This document shows positions 26,780-36,343 of a stretch of 61,147 nucleotides of DNA, piece by piece (the stretch's first letter is position 1; every line of letters starts with the position of its first letter). The notes under the pieces are model-generated. The model saw only the letters and a list, made by a program, of their open reading frames with translations, had not been told where the DNA came from and did no database searches. The translations under genes and the position numbers were made by a program. Source of the stretch: Treponema sp. (GTDB lineage Bacteria; Spirochaetota; Spirochaetia; Treponematales; Breznakiellaceae); contig WQXU01000015.1 in the NCBI GenBank assembly GCA_009781635.1, positions 1 to 61,147 on the forward strand, read 5' to 3'.

Positions 26780-28726
26780 TTGACAAGAAAAAAATTGATT
26801 TTGATAATTTCCGGCGCAGCCTTAATCATTATGATTATTGTTACTGTAATTTTAGTGCGCACCTGCGGAAAAGAAGATGAAGAAGAAGAAGAAATAACAG
26901 GGATATCTGAAATGGATCAAAGAAGGATGAATATTCTGCGTCTTGCCGCAGAGTATGTAGCCTATGGAGATTATGACAGAGCATTAAATCTTTTGGACGG
27001 TCTTTTAATCAATAATCCTGATGACGAAGAAGCCCGCGCTTTAAAGCACACTATCCTGTCCATGGAACGAGGCGGCGGATCGAATTCCTTTGATGAATCG
27101 ATTCTCGATGAACTGCGAAGGCAGAATCAGGCTCTTGCCTCAAGTTTAAACAGGCCAATTGTTGTCCAGGGCGGCGGCAGTGCGCCGCAGGTTGATGACG
27201 AAGCGGCAGCGGCGCGAAGGGCTGCAGCCGAAGCGGAAGAGAGCCGCAGAAGAGCGCAGGAAGAAGAGATGGCAAGGGCTAACCGTGAAACTCAGGAAAT
27301 AATGAGAAGGGTTAACAATCTTGTTAATGACGGAAAGGCAAGGCTTGCATCCTCGGATTTAGCAGGCGGAACGCAGTTATTTGACGAGGCAAGAAGGATA
27401 ATGCCCGCTGGAGAAAACCGTTTTGAATCGCAGAAACTGTCGGAAATGGCGGATGCGTATTATGTCTTTTCAAGGGAGAACCAAAATTCAAACAACGGAC
27501 GGGAAGCGCTTGCAAATGCCGCATCGCTTTCAAATGACGCAATAGCAAAGGATTCAACTCAGGCGCTGCCTCATTATGTGCTTGGGCGTATTTCCCGTGA
27601 CGCAAGGCAGAGCGACAGGGCCATAGCTTCATTCAGGGAAGCTGTGCGTCTTGAGCAGAATAATTTTTTATACCACCATGAATTGGGAAGAATCTTTTTC
27701 ATAACAAGGCGTTATGCGGAAGCAAGGGATTCTTTTCAGACAGCGACAAGGCTTAATCCAAATTATGAACAGTCATGGTATAATCTTGGCGGAACCTATC
27801 GCGCATTAAACCGTAACGATGAAGCCATTGCAGCATACAGAAGAGCGACAGAGATAAGAGCCGATTATTTTGCGGCGCACAGGGAGATAGGCAGACTGCT
27901 TATCGCAAAAGGTGATGCGCAGGGAGCAATTCAATCCTTTACAAGAGCGCAGCAGTACAATCCAAATGATTACAATACCTTATGTGAACTGGCAGCAGCG
28001 CACAGTCAGGCAGGCAATTTTACAAACGCAGAAAATTTATTTACAAGAGCATTGTCAATAGCTCCTGCTGATCCGCAAACCAACTACAATATGGCAGTTG
28101 TAAAACTGGAACTTAAAAAAAATAACGAAGCTGTTAACTTTGCAAGGACTGCGGTAGAAGGAGATTCATCAAACGCAATTTATGTTTACACCCTGGGGCT
28201 GGCGCTTGAAGCATTAAACGCAAACGATCTTGCAATTTCGGCATATAAGACAGCGGCATCTCTTGATGCAAGATATCTGCGCCCAAGAATCAATCTTGGA
28301 AGCCTCCTGCTTGCAACAGGGAATTTGCCGGAAGCAATTTCGTATCTAAATGAAGCATATGCTGTTGAGCCCGGCAACTTTGAAGTAAATAATAATCTGG
28401 GAGCAGTTTATGCCAAACAGGAAAATTGGCATTCCAGTATAAATCATTACGAGAGGGCCTTGAACGTAAGGCAAAATGACGCTACTGTAAGATTTAATCT
28501 TGCCCGCGCGTATGCAGCTTCCGGCGATCACCAGAAAGCGCAAGCTTCCTATCAGGCAGTGCTTCGTTTAACGCCCAATAACTGGGATGCCATGTATGAA
28601 TTGGGCATGACCTTTGTAACCCTAGGTGATAATACCGAGGCAAAACGTTATCTGCAGGAACTTGTTAACCGTAACCCAAATTACACAGGCAGGGCTGAAG
28701 CAGAGAGGATTTTAAACAGCTTATGA
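26780..28726 (+). CDS. Membrane-anchored TPR-repeat protein
   Basis: This 648-aa protein starts at a TTG (26780) after a GGGGGGG run. A single N-terminal membrane helix (about residues 5-27) is followed by an acidic stretch (EDEEEEE), an alanine- and arginine-rich helical segment (DDEAAAARRAAAEAEESRRR) and about ten TPR units through the C terminus, such as AIASFREAVRLEQNNFLYHH and AIAAYRRATEIRADYFAAHR. Such proteins organise protein complexes at the membrane; the spirochete envelope is likely. Its stop overlaps the ACT gene by 4 nt. Confidence 0.85.
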   Translation: MTRKKLILIISGAALIIMIIVTVILVRTCGKEDEEEEEITGISEMDQRRMNILRLAAEYVAYGDYDRALNLLDGLLINNPDDEEARALKHTILSMERGGGSNSFDESILDELRRQNQALASSLNRPIVVQGGGSAPQVDDEAAAARRAAAEAEESRRRAQEEEMARANRETQEIMRRVNNLVNDGKARLASSDLAGGTQLFDEARRIMPAGENRFESQKLSEMADAYYVFSRENQNSNNGREALANAASLSNDAIAKDSTQALPHYVLGRISRDARQSDRAIASFREAVRLEQNNFLYHHELGRIFFITRRYAEARDSFQTATRLNPNYEQSWYNLGGTYRALNRNDEAIAAYRRATEIRADYFAAHREIGRLLIAKGDAQGAIQSFTRAQQYNPNDYNTLCELAAAHSQAGNFTNAENLFTRALSIAPADPQTNYNMAVVKLELKKNNEAVNFARTAVEGDSSNAIYVYTLGLALEALNANDLAISAYKTAASLDARYLRPRINLGSLLLATGNLPEAISYLNEAYAVEPGNFEVNNNLGAVYAKQENWHSSINHYERALNVRQNDATVRFNLARAYAASGDHQKAQASYQAVLRLTPNNWDAMYELGMTFVTLGDNTEAKRYLQELVNRNPNYTGRAEAERILNSL

Positions 28727-28992
28727 ACGCGATAATAACTGTAGTAGGAACTGACAAGGTCGGAATAATCGCAAAAGTATCGGCTTTTCTTGCTGAGCGC
28801 GGTATAAATATCGAAGATATATCGCAGACTGTTTTAAGCGGTAATTTTGTCATGATGATGATGGTAAACTTAAGCTCCTGTTCAAAAGCGCTTGAAGAAA
28901 TAAAGGGTGAGCTTTCCGCGCTTGGAAACACATTGAATGTGAGTATCAGCATGATGCATGAGAAAGTTTTTTCTGCAATGCATCGCATATAA
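28723..28992 (+). CDS. ACT-domain protein (UPF0237)
   Basis: This 89-aa protein is a single ACT domain: AIITVVGTDKVGIIAKVSAF, GINIEDISQT, then MMMMVNLSS. ACT domains bind small ligands, often amino acids, and regulate partner enzymes. Proteins of the UPF0237 type are typically encoded next to a UPF0210 protein, and that partner follows after 31 nt. The start codon overlaps the TPR gene stop (ATGA). Confidence 0.92.
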   Translation: MNAIITVVGTDKVGIIAKVSAFLAERGINIEDISQTVLSGNFVMMMMVNLSSCSKALEEIKGELSALGNTLNVSISMMHEKVFSAMHRI

Positions 28993-29023
28993 AAGCATAA
29001 AATATTTTATTTATTGGTGATAT

Positions 29024-30385
29024 ATGTTATTTACGCCGTTTGAAATTAAAGAAACTGTAGATATGTTTCTGCGCTACAAGCTGGACATAAGGGCCATTAC
29101 CCTTGGCATCTCGCTTCTTGACTGTATCTGCTCAACAGGAGATGCAACAAGAAAAAAAATGCGGGAAAAACTTTTACGTGTTGCAGGCTCGCTTGTAAAA
29201 ACCGGATGCGATATAGAAACCGAGTACGGCATTCCAATTATTAATAAACGCATATCAGTCACCCCGATAGCGATTGTCGCCTCCTCCTGCAGCGAAAATG
29301 ATTATCTGTTATTTGCAAAAACAATGGATGAAACTGCAAAGGAGCTTGGCGTAGATTTTATCGGAGGTTTCTCATCTCTTGTTCAAAAAGGGATTTCCAT
29401 CGGAGATGAAAAGCTTATAAGGTCATTGCCGGAGGCCTTGTCGCAGACACAGCGGGTTTGCGCTTCTGTAAATGCCGCAGCTACAAAAAGCGGCATCAAT
29501 ATGGATGCCGTAAGATTAATGGGAGACATAATCAAAAAAACAGCCGAAGCAACGGCACAAAGAGACGGCATTGGCTGCGCAAAGCTTGTCGTGTTTTGCA
29601 ACGCGCCGGAAGACAATCCTTTTATGGCAGGGGCTTTTCATGGAACAGGAGAGGCTGAAAGCGTGCTTAACATAGGAGTATCAGGGCCCGGCGTAATAAA
29701 GGCTGCGATTGAAAACTGCCGCGGCATGAATTTTGACATGTTAGCTGACACAATTAAAAAGACGGCGTTTAAAATTACACGCATGGGGCAGCTTGTCGGA
29801 ATGGAAGCGGCGCGCCGCATAGGAGTTCCCTTCGGCATACTGGATCTGTCGCTTGCGCCGACTCCCGCAGTAGGGGACTCTGTTGCGCGTATACTGGAAG
29901 AGATGGGTCTTGAAACTGCAGGAACTCACGGAACAACAGCGGCGCTTGCAATGTTAACCGACATGGTAAAAAAAGGCGGAGTCATGGCGTCCACGCATGT
30001 CGGAGGATTTTCCGGAGCGTTTATTCCCGTTTCCGAAGATGAGGGAATGGTCGCCGCTGTAAAAAAAGGCTGTATCACCCTTGATAAACTGGAAGCCATG
30101 ACATGCGTATGCTCTGTAGGACTTGATATGATTCCAATCCCCGGTGATACTCCGTCTTCGACAATTGCCGCAATCATAGCAGACGAAATGGCAATTGGCA
30201 TGGTGAACAATAAAACAACCGCAGTGCGCGTAATTCCGGTCCCCGGTAAAAAGGCAGGAGAATGGGCGCAGTTCGGAGGTCTTCTGGGAGGCTCTCCAAT
30301 AATGGCAGTTAACAGCGCAAAGAGCCATGATTTTATTAACCGCGGCGGGCGCATTCCAGCTGCGATACACAGCTTCAGAAATTAA
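29024..30385 (+). CDS. UPF0210 (PFL/DUF711) family protein
   Basis: This 453-aa protein matches the UPF0210 family in length and conserved blocks: [32 protein letters not shown]-type block [58 protein letters not shown] and a C-terminal [17 protein letters not shown]. The fold is a glycyl-radical-like barrel but there is no glycyl-radical loop, and the biochemical function is not established. It probably acts with the ACT protein encoded just before. It overlaps the convergent ABC gene by 4 nt. Confidence 0.93.
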   Translation: MLFTPFEIKETVDMFLRYKLDIRAITLGISLLDCICSTGDATRKKMREKLLRVAGSLVKTGCDIETEYGIPIINKRISVTPIAIVASSCSENDYLLFAKTMDETAKELGVDFIGGFSSLVQKGISIGDEKLIRSLPEALSQTQRVCASVNAAATKSGINMDAVRLMGDIIKKTAEATAQRDGIGCAKLVVFCNAPEDNPFMAGAFHGTGEAESVLNIGVSGPGVIKAAIENCRGMNFDMLADTIKKTAFKITRMGQLVGMEAARRIGVPFGILDLSLAPTPAVGDSVARILEEMGLETAGTHGTTAALAMLTDMVKKGGVMASTHVGGFSGAFIPVSEDEGMVAAVKKGCITLDKLEAMTCVCSVGLDMIPIPGDTPSSTIAAIIADEMAIGMVNNKTTAVRVIPVPGKKAGEWAQFGGLLGGSPIMAVNSAKSHDFINRGGRIPAAIHSFRN

Positions 30386-31071
30386 AAGGCAATCATTCCT
30401 TTTTCCATAACTGCCGTCCTGCCGCAAAGATATTCAACAGCGTCTTTGTTATGTGATATAAAAAGGATGCTTAAGCCCGTATTTTGATGAAGCTCCCTGA
30501 ACAGATTTAGTATTTGCGCTCCGGCTGATACGTCAAGCGAACTTATAGCTTCATCTGCAATTAAAAGAAGCGGATTTAAAATAAGGGCGCGCCCTATGCA
30601 GATGCGCTGCTTCTGCCCTCCGCTTAGTTCATGTACGCGCCTTTTTTTATATGAAGGATCCAGTCCGACTTTTAAAAGTATTCTGTTTACTTCCTCGCTG
30701 CGTTCCGAAGGCGTGCCTTTTTTGTGTATATGCAAAGGTTCTTCCATTAACCAGCCTATTTTTTTTGCGGGATTTAATGATGCGCCCGGGTCCTGAAAAA
30801 CCATCTGGATTTGAGAGGATACCCCTGTTTGTTTCTGCCCGCTTATGAAAATCTCCCCGTCATAATTAATCAATCCTAAAATGCAGCGCGCAAGAGTTGT
30901 TTTGCCGCATCCTGATTTTCCTGTCAGGCCGAAAATTTCTCCCCTTTTTATTTCAAGATTCACATTTTTTAAAACGGGTTTTCTTTCTATTTTGCCGAAC
31001 AAACCGTATTTTCTGTCTGTATAAACATTTGAGACATCCCGGACAGACAGAAGCGTATTATTTTCAGACAT
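30382..31071 (-). CDS. Peptide/nickel-type ABC transporter ATPase, DppF/OppF-like
   Basis: This 229-aa ATPase has Walker [13 protein letters not shown], signature [14 protein letters not shown] and Walker [15 protein letters not shown], then the switch His in [12 protein letters not shown]. The frame is open to 31185, but the ATG at 31071 overlaps the previous gene by 8 nt and yields the usual N terminus. It lacks the C-terminal oligopeptide (HPY) extension found in many OppF proteins and is of NikE-like length. It is the last gene of the five-gene importer operon. Confidence 0.9.
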   Translation of the reverse strand: MSENNTLLSVRDVSNVYTDRKYGLFGKIERKPVLKNVNLEIKRGEIFGLTGKSGCGKTTLARCILGLINYDGEIFISGQKQTGVSSQIQMVFQDPGASLNPAKKIGWLMEEPLHIHKKGTPSERSEEVNRILLKVGLDPSYKKRRVHELSGGQKQRICIGRALILNPLLLIADEAISSLDVSAGAQILNLFRELHQNTGLSILFISHNKDAVEYLCGRTAVMEKGMIAF

Positions 31072-32041
31072 CGCTGTCTCCGGGATCCAATGGAAAATAG
31101 CAAAAGACTTTTGCACATCCGTATTCCTTTGCCGGAGGGAATGATTCCTTGCAGATGTCTTTTGCTCTTGTGCATCTTGGCGCAAAAGGACAGCCTTGTA
31201 ATTTATCTTCTACAGAAGGAGCTCTTCCCGGAATGTTTTCCAGGTTGCTTCCGCGCTTATCCTTGTGCGGAATTGCATTTACCAAAGCCCGCGTATACGG
31301 ATGCAAGGGAGAATAAAGAGACTGCGCTGTACCTTCTTCAATAATTTTTCCTGAGTACATAACAAGAAAGCGGCTGCAAAACTGCTGTATAATTGAAAGA
31401 TCATGAGAAATAATAAGTAAAGACATTTTGTGAACGCTGTTTCTTTCGGCAAGAAGCGACAGGCAGCGTTTCTGGCTTTCCTCATCAAGGGAACTTGAGG
31501 GTTCATCACCCAAAAGAAGTTTTGGGCGGCGGATAACTGCGATGGCTGTCATTATTCTTTGGCACATGCCGCCGGAAAGCTGATGCGCATATGCATTGTA
31601 TATTCTTTGCGGATTATTAAAACCAAGAGCGGCAAGCATTTCAAGAGTATTTATTTTATTCAAATTTTTATCTTTGCTGCCGCCAAGTTCCAGTGTTTCT
31701 GTTATCTGTTTTCCGATTTTCATAAGGGGATTTAAAGCTGATCTTACATCCTGAAAGACAATGGATATTTCATTTCCTCTTATGCCGCATAATTGTTTTT
31801 CGTCTAAATCTGTTAATGCGATATTGTTAAATATTATACTGCCGTCTGTAATTTTTACATTATGCGGCAGAAGATTTGCAATGGAAAGCGCTGTCATGCT
31901 TTTACCGCAGCCGGATTCCCCTGCAAGTCCCAGTATTTCACCCTCATCAATTGTGAAACTTATATCGTCAAGTATTTTGTGTGATTTTCCCTCTTTTTTT
32001 ACGCAGACAGTCAGGTTTTTAACTTCAAGCAAGCGTGCCAT
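31064..32041 (-). CDS. Peptide-type ABC transporter ATPase, DppD/OppD-like
   Basis: This 325-aa ATPase carries Walker A GESGCGKSMTALS, signature LSGGMCQRIMTA, Walker B LLLGDEPSSSLDEE and switch His in IISHDLSII. The C-terminal extension contains a cysteine cluster (CPFAPRCTRAKDIC), the iron-sulfur-like motif of OppD/DppD proteins. It pairs with the shorter ATPase that follows and overlaps the permease gene by 17 nt. Confidence 0.92.
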   Translation of the reverse strand: MARLLEVKNLTVCVKKEGKSHKILDDISFTIDEGEILGLAGESGCGKSMTALSIANLLPHNVKITDGSIIFNNIALTDLDEKQLCGIRGNEISIVFQDVRSALNPLMKIGKQITETLELGGSKDKNLNKINTLEMLAALGFNNPQRIYNAYAHQLSGGMCQRIMTAIAVIRRPKLLLGDEPSSSLDEESQKRCLSLLAERNSVHKMSLLIISHDLSIIQQFCSRFLVMYSGKIIEEGTAQSLYSPLHPYTRALVNAIPHKDKRGSNLENIPGRAPSVEDKLQGCPFAPRCTRAKDICKESFPPAKEYGCAKVFCYFPLDPGDSDV

Positions 32042-32840
32042 GCCGTCCTCCGAAATGACGCCTGAGTCCTTCGCCTAACAGATGAAATGCAACAACGGTG
32101 AGCATTATAAATATCCCTGGAGCCAGTGCAAACCACGGCGCGTTAAAAAACCATGATTGCGATTCAAAGAGCATGCGCCCCCATGACGGATCCGGAGGCT
32201 GAATGCCCATTCCAAGATAACTCATGGCGGACTCCGCCAGGATTGCGTTTGAAAGCCCTATTACAGAAGCGGAGAGAAGGGAAGGTGCAAGATTCGGCAG
32301 GATATGGATAAAAGTGATGCGCATAAATCCTGCACCAAGTATTTTTTCCGCATGTACAAAGGTTGCGTTTTTATACCGCATTGCCCCTGTGCGCATAACG
32401 CGCGTATAACTTGGTATAAATAGAATTAGAAGGGCGAAAAAAAGGCTATACCTTGTGTTATCAATTATAACGACAGAAAGCAGCGCAAGAACTATTCCCG
32501 GAAAAGAACTTAGAGTATCAATAATTCTCATGATAATTTCATCTGTAATGCCTCCAAGATACCCTGCAAAAAGACCGAGTATACATCCTGCCGCCGCCGC
32601 TCCTGTTACTGTAAAAAACGCAAGCAGCAGTGAATTCCTGCCTCCTGCCATAATACGGGAAAAAATATCCCTTCCGAAATTGTCGGTTCCAAGCAGGTGG
32701 TTTGAATCCGGAGGCAGAAGGCGTATGGAATGATTCATGCTGTTAAAATCATAAGGAACCCAAACAAAACTTATTAATGACATAATTACAATAACAGCTC
32801 CGATTACAGCGCCGAAAATCAATTCGTTATTGTGTTTCAT
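32025..32840 (-). CDS. ABC transporter permease, DppC/OppC-like
   Basis: This 271-aa protein has an N-terminal membrane helix, the DppC domain start (HLLGTDNFGRDIFSRIMAGGR) and a binding-protein-dependent permease core with the EAA loop near EKILGAGFMRITFIHILPN. Five or six helices are expected. It forms the heterodimeric channel with the DppB-like permease encoded just upstream (4-nt overlap). Confidence 0.92.
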   Translation of the reverse strand: MKHNNELIFGAVIGAVIVIMSLISFVWVPYDFNSMNHSIRLLPPDSNHLLGTDNFGRDIFSRIMAGGRNSLLLAFFTVTGAAAAGCILGLFAGYLGGITDEIIMRIIDTLSSFPGIVLALLSVVIIDNTRYSLFFALLILFIPSYTRVMRTGAMRYKNATFVHAEKILGAGFMRITFIHILPNLAPSLLSASVIGLSNAILAESAMSYLGMGIQPPDPSWGRMLFESQSWFFNAPWFALAPGIFIMLTVVAFHLLGEGLRRHFGGRHGTLA

Positions 32841-33793
32841 ATGATTTTTCCCGTGCGTTTAATTCTTGGGTCAATAATCATAATGACAATATCAGCCATG
32901 GTATTTGCAATCACAACTATAAATGCGATATAAACCATAAGTGCCTGAATCAGAGGATAATCCCTGGAACCAATTGCGGTAATTAAAAGCCTTCCTATTC
33001 CGGGAATTGTAAAAACCTGTTCAATTATAATGCTGCCGGAAAATACTTCTGCGATTATCATGCCAAGCATTGTTACAGCAGGCAGACAGGCGTTTTTCAG
33101 CACATGGCGATGAAGGATGTAAAATCTTCCTGCTCCCTTGCTTCTTGCAGTTCTTACATAATCGCTTTGCAGTTCCTGAAAGAGGGAACCCCTTAAAAAT
33201 TTTATTAAAATTGCAGAATTTGGAATTGCAATTGCCAGCGCCGGAAAAAATAAATAAAAGACAAACCCGAAGATGCTGTCATTATAATCAATAAAATAAC
33301 CCGGGACAAACAGCCTGAATGTAAAGCCGAAAATAAATATAAAAAGCAGCCCTAAAAAAAATCCCGGTGTACTTATACCGGCGGCAGTTAGTATATTTAC
33401 GGATATATCAATAATATTTCCCTCTTTTTTGACTGTCAAAAGAGAGACGGAAAGAGAAATAACAACAATAAAAAAGAGCGACAGCATGGCAAGCGTTACA
33501 GTTACCATAAGCCTCTGGGAAATCAATACAGAAACATCTTCTCCGCGGAAAAAATATGAGTTTCCAGGATTGCCGGAAATAAACATTAACAGCCAGTCAA
33601 TGTAACGTGAAAATATGCTGCGGTTAAGCCCCATATCTTCGCGTAACACTTCCAACTGCTCAGAAGAAACCTGCATTCCGCCAAGAGCGCTTGCGGCATC
33701 TCCGCGGATGACATTAAAAGTTAAAAAACATAAAACGGAGACAAGGAATAAAGTAATAAAGGCAATAATAATTCTTCTTAATATAAATCTCAA
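32837..33793 (-). CDS. ABC transporter permease, DppB/OppB-like
   Basis: This 318-aa membrane protein matches DppB: a first helix followed by a long periplasmic loop (REDMGLNRSIFSRYIDWL), the permease core with the EAA loop YVRTARSKGAGRFYILHRH, and a C-terminal VDPRIKR-like end (IIDPRIKRTGK). It overlaps both neighbours by 4 nt. Confidence 0.92.
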   Translation of the reverse strand: MRFILRRIIIAFITLFLVSVLCFLTFNVIRGDAASALGGMQVSSEQLEVLREDMGLNRSIFSRYIDWLLMFISGNPGNSYFFRGEDVSVLISQRLMVTVTLAMLSLFFIVVISLSVSLLTVKKEGNIIDISVNILTAAGISTPGFFLGLLFIFIFGFTFRLFVPGYFIDYNDSIFGFVFYLFFPALAIAIPNSAILIKFLRGSLFQELQSDYVRTARSKGAGRFYILHRHVLKNACLPAVTMLGMIIAEVFSGSIIIEQVFTIPGIGRLLITAIGSRDYPLIQALMVYIAFIVVIANTMADIVIMIIDPRIKRTGKII

Positions 33794-35271
33794 TTTTTAG
33801 TTATCCTGTAAATTGAAGCAAAATCAATGACGTATAGGGGATAATCAAGCGCTCCGCCGAAAGCGCCGCCGCGAAGAGCTATAAAATAAAGAATATCCTG
33901 TATGTAAACACCGGCGGCATTTTCAATAATAATCCTCTGGGCTTCCCTGTAATATCCTATACGCGCTGATCTGTCAGTTTCGGTAACAGCGGCATTGTAT
34001 ACTCTGTCAAAATCAGCGCTGTTAAAATTCAAAAAATTATCCCTGTTATTTGACTGGTAACGGGCAAGAAAACCGCGCGGAGAAACGCTTGAGCTGTCTA
34101 TAGATATAATTGTCGCCTGATACTGTCTTCCAAAATAAACATCAGAAAGCCATGTCGGCCAGTCTACAAGTTTGATGCTTGCATTAACGCCTATTTTTTC
34201 AAGCTGGTTTGTAATTACCTGCGCTGTATCAACATGCATTGTAAAATTTGACGGAACTGTTATTTCCAGTGTCAGCCTGTTTGCATTATTGAAACCGGCC
34301 TGTGAAAGAAGGTTCATTGCAAGATCGGGGTTGTATGTATATGCTTGCGAGTTTACATAATAGGCCGATAATCCCGGAATTATCGGGCTTGCTGAAGGAA
34401 CGCCCTGTCCGAAGAATGCAGAGTCAATTATCCCCTGGATATCAATGCCGTAGTTAAGAGCGCGGCGGATATTTATATCATTTAAAGGAGGGGCCAGGTT
34501 ATTAAACGCCAGTAATTGCACCCCTGCAGATCTGTTATTAAAAATGTCAAATTGCCTGTGATCAAGCTGCGCTGCCATTGAGCCTGTTATAAAAGCGCCG
34601 TCTATACTGCCGCCTCTTAAAGCTACCATAAGCGTGTCATAATTCGGGAAAAACACAATTGTTACTTTTTCAAGATGCGGCAGATTGTTCTGCCAGTAAT
34701 TGTCAAATTTAACCAATACAAGATTTCTTTGCGGTGAATAACTCTCGATGAAAAAAGGCCCTGTTCCAATTATATTTTTTTCGCGATCCGTATTTCCCGC
34801 TTTTACAATTCCAACTGTAAGGTATGGCAGAAAGTCAGGATCGGCTGTTTTCAAAATTATTCTTATCAGATTATTTTCAATAGTAATAACTTCTTCTATA
34901 TTATTTAAACCGTTAAAACCGGCAGCAACCGCAATATCAAGACTGTGCTTTACATCCAGGGAAGTTACAAAAGAGCCGTCATGAAAAAACACGCCTTCTC
35001 TGAGAGTAAAATCATAAATGAGCCCGTCCTGTTCTATTACCCAGGATTCAGCTATACAGGGCATCAGATTTCCTTCTGTGTTTGGCTTTACAAGTCCTTC
35101 AAAAACATTAAAAAGGATACTTCTGCCGTCTGCGGTATTTGAAGGATTAAGAGGATCCAGCGTGGTAGGTTCTGTTGTAAAACCATAACTTAATCCGTCA
35201 TGCTGCATGCGGTTACAGGATATTAATAAAACAATTGCAATAATCAGAAATAATATAAAAAATTTCTTCAT
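33790..35271 (-). CDS. Substrate-binding lipoprotein, SBP family 5 (peptide/nickel type)
   Basis: This 493-aa lipoprotein begins with a signal peptide ending in the lipobox LLISC, so it is anchored outside the cytoplasmic membrane. Family-5 features include TEPTTLDPLNPSNTADGRS, YDFTLREGVFFHDGSFVTS and RRALNYGIDIQGIID. The start is the ATG at 35271 behind TTGGAGGAAA; upstream ATG and other starts lack a ribosome site. It is the first gene of the importer operon. Family 5 covers oligopeptides, dipeptides, nickel and others; the sequence does not tell me which. Nickel would be attractive given the acs operon, but nothing proves it. Confidence 0.88.
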   Translation of the reverse strand: MKKFFILFLIIAIVLLISCNRMQHDGLSYGFTTEPTTLDPLNPSNTADGRSILFNVFEGLVKPNTEGNLMPCIAESWVIEQDGLIYDFTLREGVFFHDGSFVTSLDVKHSLDIAVAAGFNGLNNIEEVITIENNLIRIILKTADPDFLPYLTVGIVKAGNTDREKNIIGTGPFFIESYSPQRNLVLVKFDNYWQNNLPHLEKVTIVFFPNYDTLMVALRGGSIDGAFITGSMAAQLDHRQFDIFNNRSAGVQLLAFNNLAPPLNDINIRRALNYGIDIQGIIDSAFFGQGVPSASPIIPGLSAYYVNSQAYTYNPDLAMNLLSQAGFNNANRLTLEITVPSNFTMHVDTAQVITNQLEKIGVNASIKLVDWPTWLSDVYFGRQYQATIISIDSSSVSPRGFLARYQSNNRDNFLNFNSADFDRVYNAAVTETDRSARIGYYREAQRIIIENAAGVYIQDILYFIALRGGAFGGALDYPLYVIDFASIYRITKN

Positions 35272-35322
35272 TTTTCCTCCAACTAGTTGTGTCAGTTTCT
35301 GATGAACGATGACTATAAAAAT

Positions 35323-35352
35323 ATTATACAAAATATTGGACTTATACAGCAA
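35323..35352 (-). promoter_or_regulatory. Promoter of the ABC importer operon
   Basis: On the minus strand TTGCTG (35347-35352, inside the hydE 3' end) and TATAAT (35323-35328) are 18 nt apart. Transcription would start near 35316, leaving a 45-nt leader with a good ribosome site before the lipoprotein gene. It would uncouple the importer from hydFGE. Confidence 0.55.
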
Positions 35353-36343
35353 GAGCATCAGCGCGGCTCATATCGGGCATATAACCGCTTTTTATAATCT
35401 TTTCATATAATAGCCGGAAGGTTTCCGCCGCTTCTTCTGCAGTTGAGGCTTTGTTATTGTAAATCGCATAGAGTTTTCTTGTTGCAATGGGCGACAGATT
35501 GGGCATTACTACATTTGCGCCGGCATCCAGCGCAAGTTCCCTTCCGTTAGGTGCAATCACGCTCATTGCTGTTACGGCAGGGATAAGCGTTTGCGGCAGA
35601 AGTATACGCGTAAGGGCTATCATTTTCAGGCTTAAAATCAGGTTTCCCTGCGGATACGCGCCAAAGGGAGTATCTGCCTGGGGAATAAAAGGGCCTATGC
35701 CAGCCATTTCAGGCTGCAGTTCTTCCAGAAAGCGGATATCCGCAAGCAGGTTTTCAGGGGTTTGAAAGGGGGTTCCAGCCATGAATCCGGCTCCAACCTG
35801 ATACCCGATTTTCTTTAATGCCAAAAGGCATTTTTTGCGGTTATTTAAAGTCATGTTAGAAGGGTGGAGTTTAGAATAATGCTCATGTGATGCAGTTTCA
35901 TGACGAAGCAGGAACCTGTTGGCTCCGGCTTTAAAAAAAAGTTCGTAATCTTTTTGTGTGCGCTCCCCGACAGAGAGAGTGATTGCATGATTTGGAAAAT
36001 CATGCCTTATTGCAGATACAATTGTTGCAACACGCCCGCTTGTAAAAAAGGGATCTTCTCCGCCTTGCAGCACAAAGGTTTTTATTCCAAGGCCGTTTCC
36101 CCTCTGACAGCAGGCAAGGATTTCTTCGCAGGAGAGCCTGTAACGCATTAATTTTTTATTTGAACGGCGAATACCGCAATAATAGCAATCGTTTTTACAG
36201 TAGTTTGTCATTTCTATTAAGCCGCGGAAAAAAACTCTTTTTCCGTAAACTTCATCACGCGCCTTACGGCTCTCTGCAAAGAGGGATTCAATATCATCAT
36301 TATTTTCCGTTGTAATTATTTTTAGTATGTCATCGTCATTCAT
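35342..36343 (-). CDS. hydE: [FeFe]-hydrogenase maturase HydE (radical SAM)
   Basis: This 333-aa radical SAM enzyme has its CX3CX2C motif at C49, C53 and C56 (CKNDCYYC), preceded by FRGLIEMTNY, and HydE blocks such as LQGGEDPFFTSG, LRHETASHEHYSKLHP and PNLSPIATRKLYAIYNNK. HydE helps build the dithiomethylamine-bridged diiron subcluster with HydG and HydF. The second cluster motif found in some HydE proteins is not obvious. It overlaps hydG by 4 nt. Confidence 0.95.
   Translation of the reverse strand: MNDDDILKIITTENNDDIESLFAESRKARDEVYGKRVFFRGLIEMTNYCKNDCYYCGIRRSNKKLMRYRLSCEEILACCQRGNGLGIKTFVLQGGEDPFFTSGRVATIVSAIRHDFPNHAITLSVGERTQKDYELFFKAGANRFLLRHETASHEHYSKLHPSNMTLNNRKKCLLALKKIGYQVGAGFMAGTPFQTPENLLADIRFLEELQPEMAGIGPFIPQADTPFGAYPQGNLILSLKMIALTRILLPQTLIPAVTAMSVIAPNGRELALDAGANVVMPNLSPIATRKLYAIYNNKASTAEEAAETFRLLYEKIIKSGYMPDMSRADALAV

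Noticed and set aside
30382-35271. Assignment of the ABC importer as a nickel (Nik) system serving CODH.
   Set aside because: The longer ATPase has the oligopeptide-type cysteine extension and the binding protein belongs to the broad family 5; nothing specific for nickel was seen.
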